The notes below the pieces were generated by a model. The model had not been told where the DNA came from, made no database searches, and saw nothing but the letters and a program-made list of their open reading frames with translations. A stretch of DNA of 64,000 nt from Staphylococcus hominis subsp. hominis (GTDB lineage: Bacteria; Bacillota; Bacilli; Staphylococcales; Staphylococcaceae): NCBI RefSeq assembly GCF_002901845.1, contig NZ_PPQE01000030.1, positions 156,421 to 220,420 of the forward strand, read 5' to 3'. This document shows positions 62,424-64,000 of the stretch, piece after piece. Numbering within the stretch: position 1 is the stretch's first letter; each line of letters starts with the position of its first letter. The position numbers and the translations under genes were made by a program.

Positions 62424-62804
62424 TTAGTCTTTTAAAATCCATTTAGATAATATAAAAGTAATTGGAATTGTAACGATAAGTCCTACAAAGGGTGCAATTT
62501 CAGAAGGGAAATGAAACCATCTTACAAATATATATAAAAACAAAGATTGCATTCCCATATTTACTACTTGTGTTAATGGAAAACTTAAAAATTTCTTAAG
62601 GGTTGGTTTAACTCTATAAACGAAATAACAATTTAAATAATAAGAAATAATAAAACTTACTATAAATCCAATAATATGACTCACCATATAGTGAACGTGT
62701 AATAATTTTAATAAAATGAGATACACTAAATAATAATCAAGTGTATTAATCCCACCCACGATGACGAATTTGATTATTTCATAGTGCGTTTGTTTTAACT
62801 TCAT
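62424..62804 (-). CDS. GtrA-family membrane protein
   Basis: The protein has 126 residues with four membrane helices. FVIVGGINTLDYYLVYLILL and the later LNCYFVYRVK are GtrA (DUF of flippase-like) marks. GtrA proteins move lipid-linked sugars for surface glycosylation. It starts three bases after the stop of the upstream polytopic protein gene, so the two probably work together. Confidence 0.85.
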   Translation of the reverse strand: MKLKQTHYEIIKFVIVGGINTLDYYLVYLILLKLLHVHYMVSHIIGFIVSFIISYYLNCYFVYRVKPTLKKFLSFPLTQVVNMGMQSLFLYIFVRWFHFPSEIAPFVGLIVTIPITFILSKWILKD

Positions 62805-62806
62805 AG

Positions 62807-64000
62807 TTAATCTCCTCTGTCTTCTATTACATTAATATCAAACGGCAGTATTTTAAGTTGTTTATTATTTGAAATTTGATAGTACTCTTTGAAATTTTCC
62901 TTTGCGGTTTCTTCAGTTGGAGTCATTTCATAGAAATATGTCTCAAATGGCAAATGTTTTACAATAATTTCATTTCTATGTTGTTGAATTTGAGTTTGAA
63001 TATTATTTAATCTAGCTTCATATTTAAAATGCACAATCGTAAAAATAGCAATAAATACGAATAATAAACATCCTACACAAATTTTTAAAATATTATCATA
63101 GCTTTGTTTTAAAGTATGTAATTCAGTAACTAAAGTAATCAATATCACACACCACATTATATAGACAATAAAGAACTGTTGAGACGTTACCTCTGAAATG
63201 AAAAAGATAGGTATCGCACTTAAAATAATGGAAATAAAAGCAGCGATTAAAATGATACGATAGTAGCTATCTGTAACTATAATAAAACTAGCCATACTTA
63301 TACTGACGAAAAAGCTAAAGCATAGTAAGAAATTAATTAGACCATAACTTGTAATCAACGTTGTTTGATTAAAATTAAAGGGTTCAAAAATAAATATCTT
63401 GTATATAGGCAATGCAAGTATGCCAATCATTAATAGAATTTGTCTAATTTTAGAAAACGTTTGAAAGCGAGTATTTTTTATAAGTAACCCAATTATAACA
63501 ATCGCAATCATAGACACTATGACAATATGATTAAAAAACATATAATGTGGAAGGTCATTTAATATTGTAACTCTTAATTTATGAACATAACCTAAGCCAT
63601 CAATGTGTGCTCTCATTGCTTGAATGTCACTCAGATAATTAATGTACGTCTGGTTAATCAACATTATTAATGTACCACATAATGATAATAGAAACCCTAT
63701 TAATAAATTAAAATTAATTTTACGTTTTAACATAAAATAAGCCATTAATGTCGTGAATAAAGCTAAATTAACAAAAAAGGTTAATGATTCAGCAAATAAT
63801 TGCCCACTGAAACAACTTATCCAAAACAAAATGATATTGTACATTTTTAGTTCATCTTTTGTAAATAAAATTTTACTTATAAAACAAAAATGATAGAGAA
63901 CACATATCATTCCAAAAGCATAACTAAAAAAATAACCAAAGCTTCCATAACTCTCTGAAAAAACTGAATTAGGTATAATAAGTAATAAAATAGTTGCAAG
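62807..64000 (-). CDS. Polytopic membrane protein, 5' end beyond the window
   Basis: At least 397 residues are seen. The frame stays open from the ATG at 63908-63910 to the right edge, with codons for SVFSESYGSFGYFFSYAFGM before it, so the true start lies outside. About ten membrane helices occur, with a 60-residue C-terminal soluble part. The layout, and pairing with GtrA, resemble uncharacterised membrane glycosyltransferase-like (GT-C or DUF6056-type) proteins. No catalytic motif is certain. Confidence 0.6.
   Translation of the reverse strand, partial: LATILLLIIPNSVFSESYGSFGYFFSYAFGMICVLYHFCFISKILFTKDELKMYNIILFWISCFSGQLFAESLTFFVNLALFTTLMAYFMLKRKINFNLLIGFLLSLCGTLIMLINQTYINYLSDIQAMRAHIDGLGYVHKLRVTILNDLPHYMFFNHIVIVSMIAIVIIGLLIKNTRFQTFSKIRQILLMIGILALPIYKIFIFEPFNFNQTTLITSYGLINFLLCFSFFVSISMASFIIVTDSYYRIILIAAFISIILSAIPIFFISEVTSQQFFIVYIMWCVILITLVTELHTLKQSYDNILKICVGCLLFVFIAIFTIVHFKYEARLNNIQTQIQQHRNEIIVKHLPFETYFYEMTPTEETAKENFKEYYQISNNKQLKILPFDINVIEDRGD

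Noticed and set aside
1-64000. tRNA or rRNA genes as integration targets or landmarks
   Set aside because: No cloverleaf-like or rRNA sequence was recognised anywhere in the window.

Overview
The window is low-GC Firmicute DNA from a staphylococcus. The evidence is the conserved block rsp - gltT - sarZ - nar/nre - nir - dsbA - fmhA - tcyABC - gpmA, the YSIRK-type Ebh surface protein and the SarZ/Rsp regulators. No sbi gene follows gpmA, and an ebh gene lies beside this block, so a coagulase-negative species is more likely than S. aureus. I cannot name the species from sequence alone.

Region 1 (1 to about 13,270) is the right part of a SaPI-like phage-inducible chromosomal island (PICI). It has a tyrosine integrase, an XRE repressor transcribed with it, and a long divergent leftward operon. 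That operon carries Xis-like HTH proteins, a primase, a DUF927-type Rep helicase, an iteron origin, an operon behind LexA-like boxes (RinA-like proteins, a CpmA/CpmB-like capsid-size pair, a sigma-region-4-like HTH protein) and a small terminase subunit. There are no phage structural or lysis genes. An NYN/PIN-like nuclease with a structured RNA upstream sits as cargo between int and the chromosomal junction. A 25-codon hydrophobic peptide with a strong ribosome binding site lies left of terS. The island's left end is outside the window.

Region 2 (13,266-21,464) is the amino-terminal 2,732 residues of the giant adhesin Ebh. It stops in the FIVAR repeats exactly where the island begins, so the island appears to be integrated in ebh, with the rest of the gene expected left of the window.

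Region 3 (21,870-27,490) holds a frameshifted GNAT gene, a copper-uptake-like cluster (DUF2871, YcnI, CopC-CopD), a decayed yhgE-like gene with its intact TetR regulator, and a CorA-type magnesium transporter.

Region 4 (28,200-36,240) carries rsp, a PNPOx-like stress protein, small membrane proteins, the glutamate symporter gltT, redox regulator sarZ, an hsp20 gene and nitrate transporter narT.

Region 5 (36,480-50,900) is the complete nitrate/nitrite respiration cluster: O2/nitrate sensing nreABC, nitrate reductase narGHJI, siroheme methyltransferase, nitrite reductase nirBD, a CbiX-type chelatase (nirR) and nitrite channel nirC. NreC-like and Rex-like operators lie before narG, nirB and (NreC only) narT. 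Nitrate enters through NarT, is reduced to nitrite by NarGHI, and nitrite is exported or reduced to ammonium by siroheme-dependent NirBD.

Region 6 (51,000-64,000) holds housekeeping and envelope genes: an AHSA1 protein, YceI, lipoprotein DsbA, a DUF4467-like lipoprotein, FmhA, a MaoC-like hydratase, the cystine ABC transporter tcyABC, a DHA2 efflux pump, a 32-residue basic protein, gpmA, an IsaA/SceD-like transglycosylase, a cation diffusion facilitator, a GtrA protein and a polytopic membrane protein cut by the right edge.
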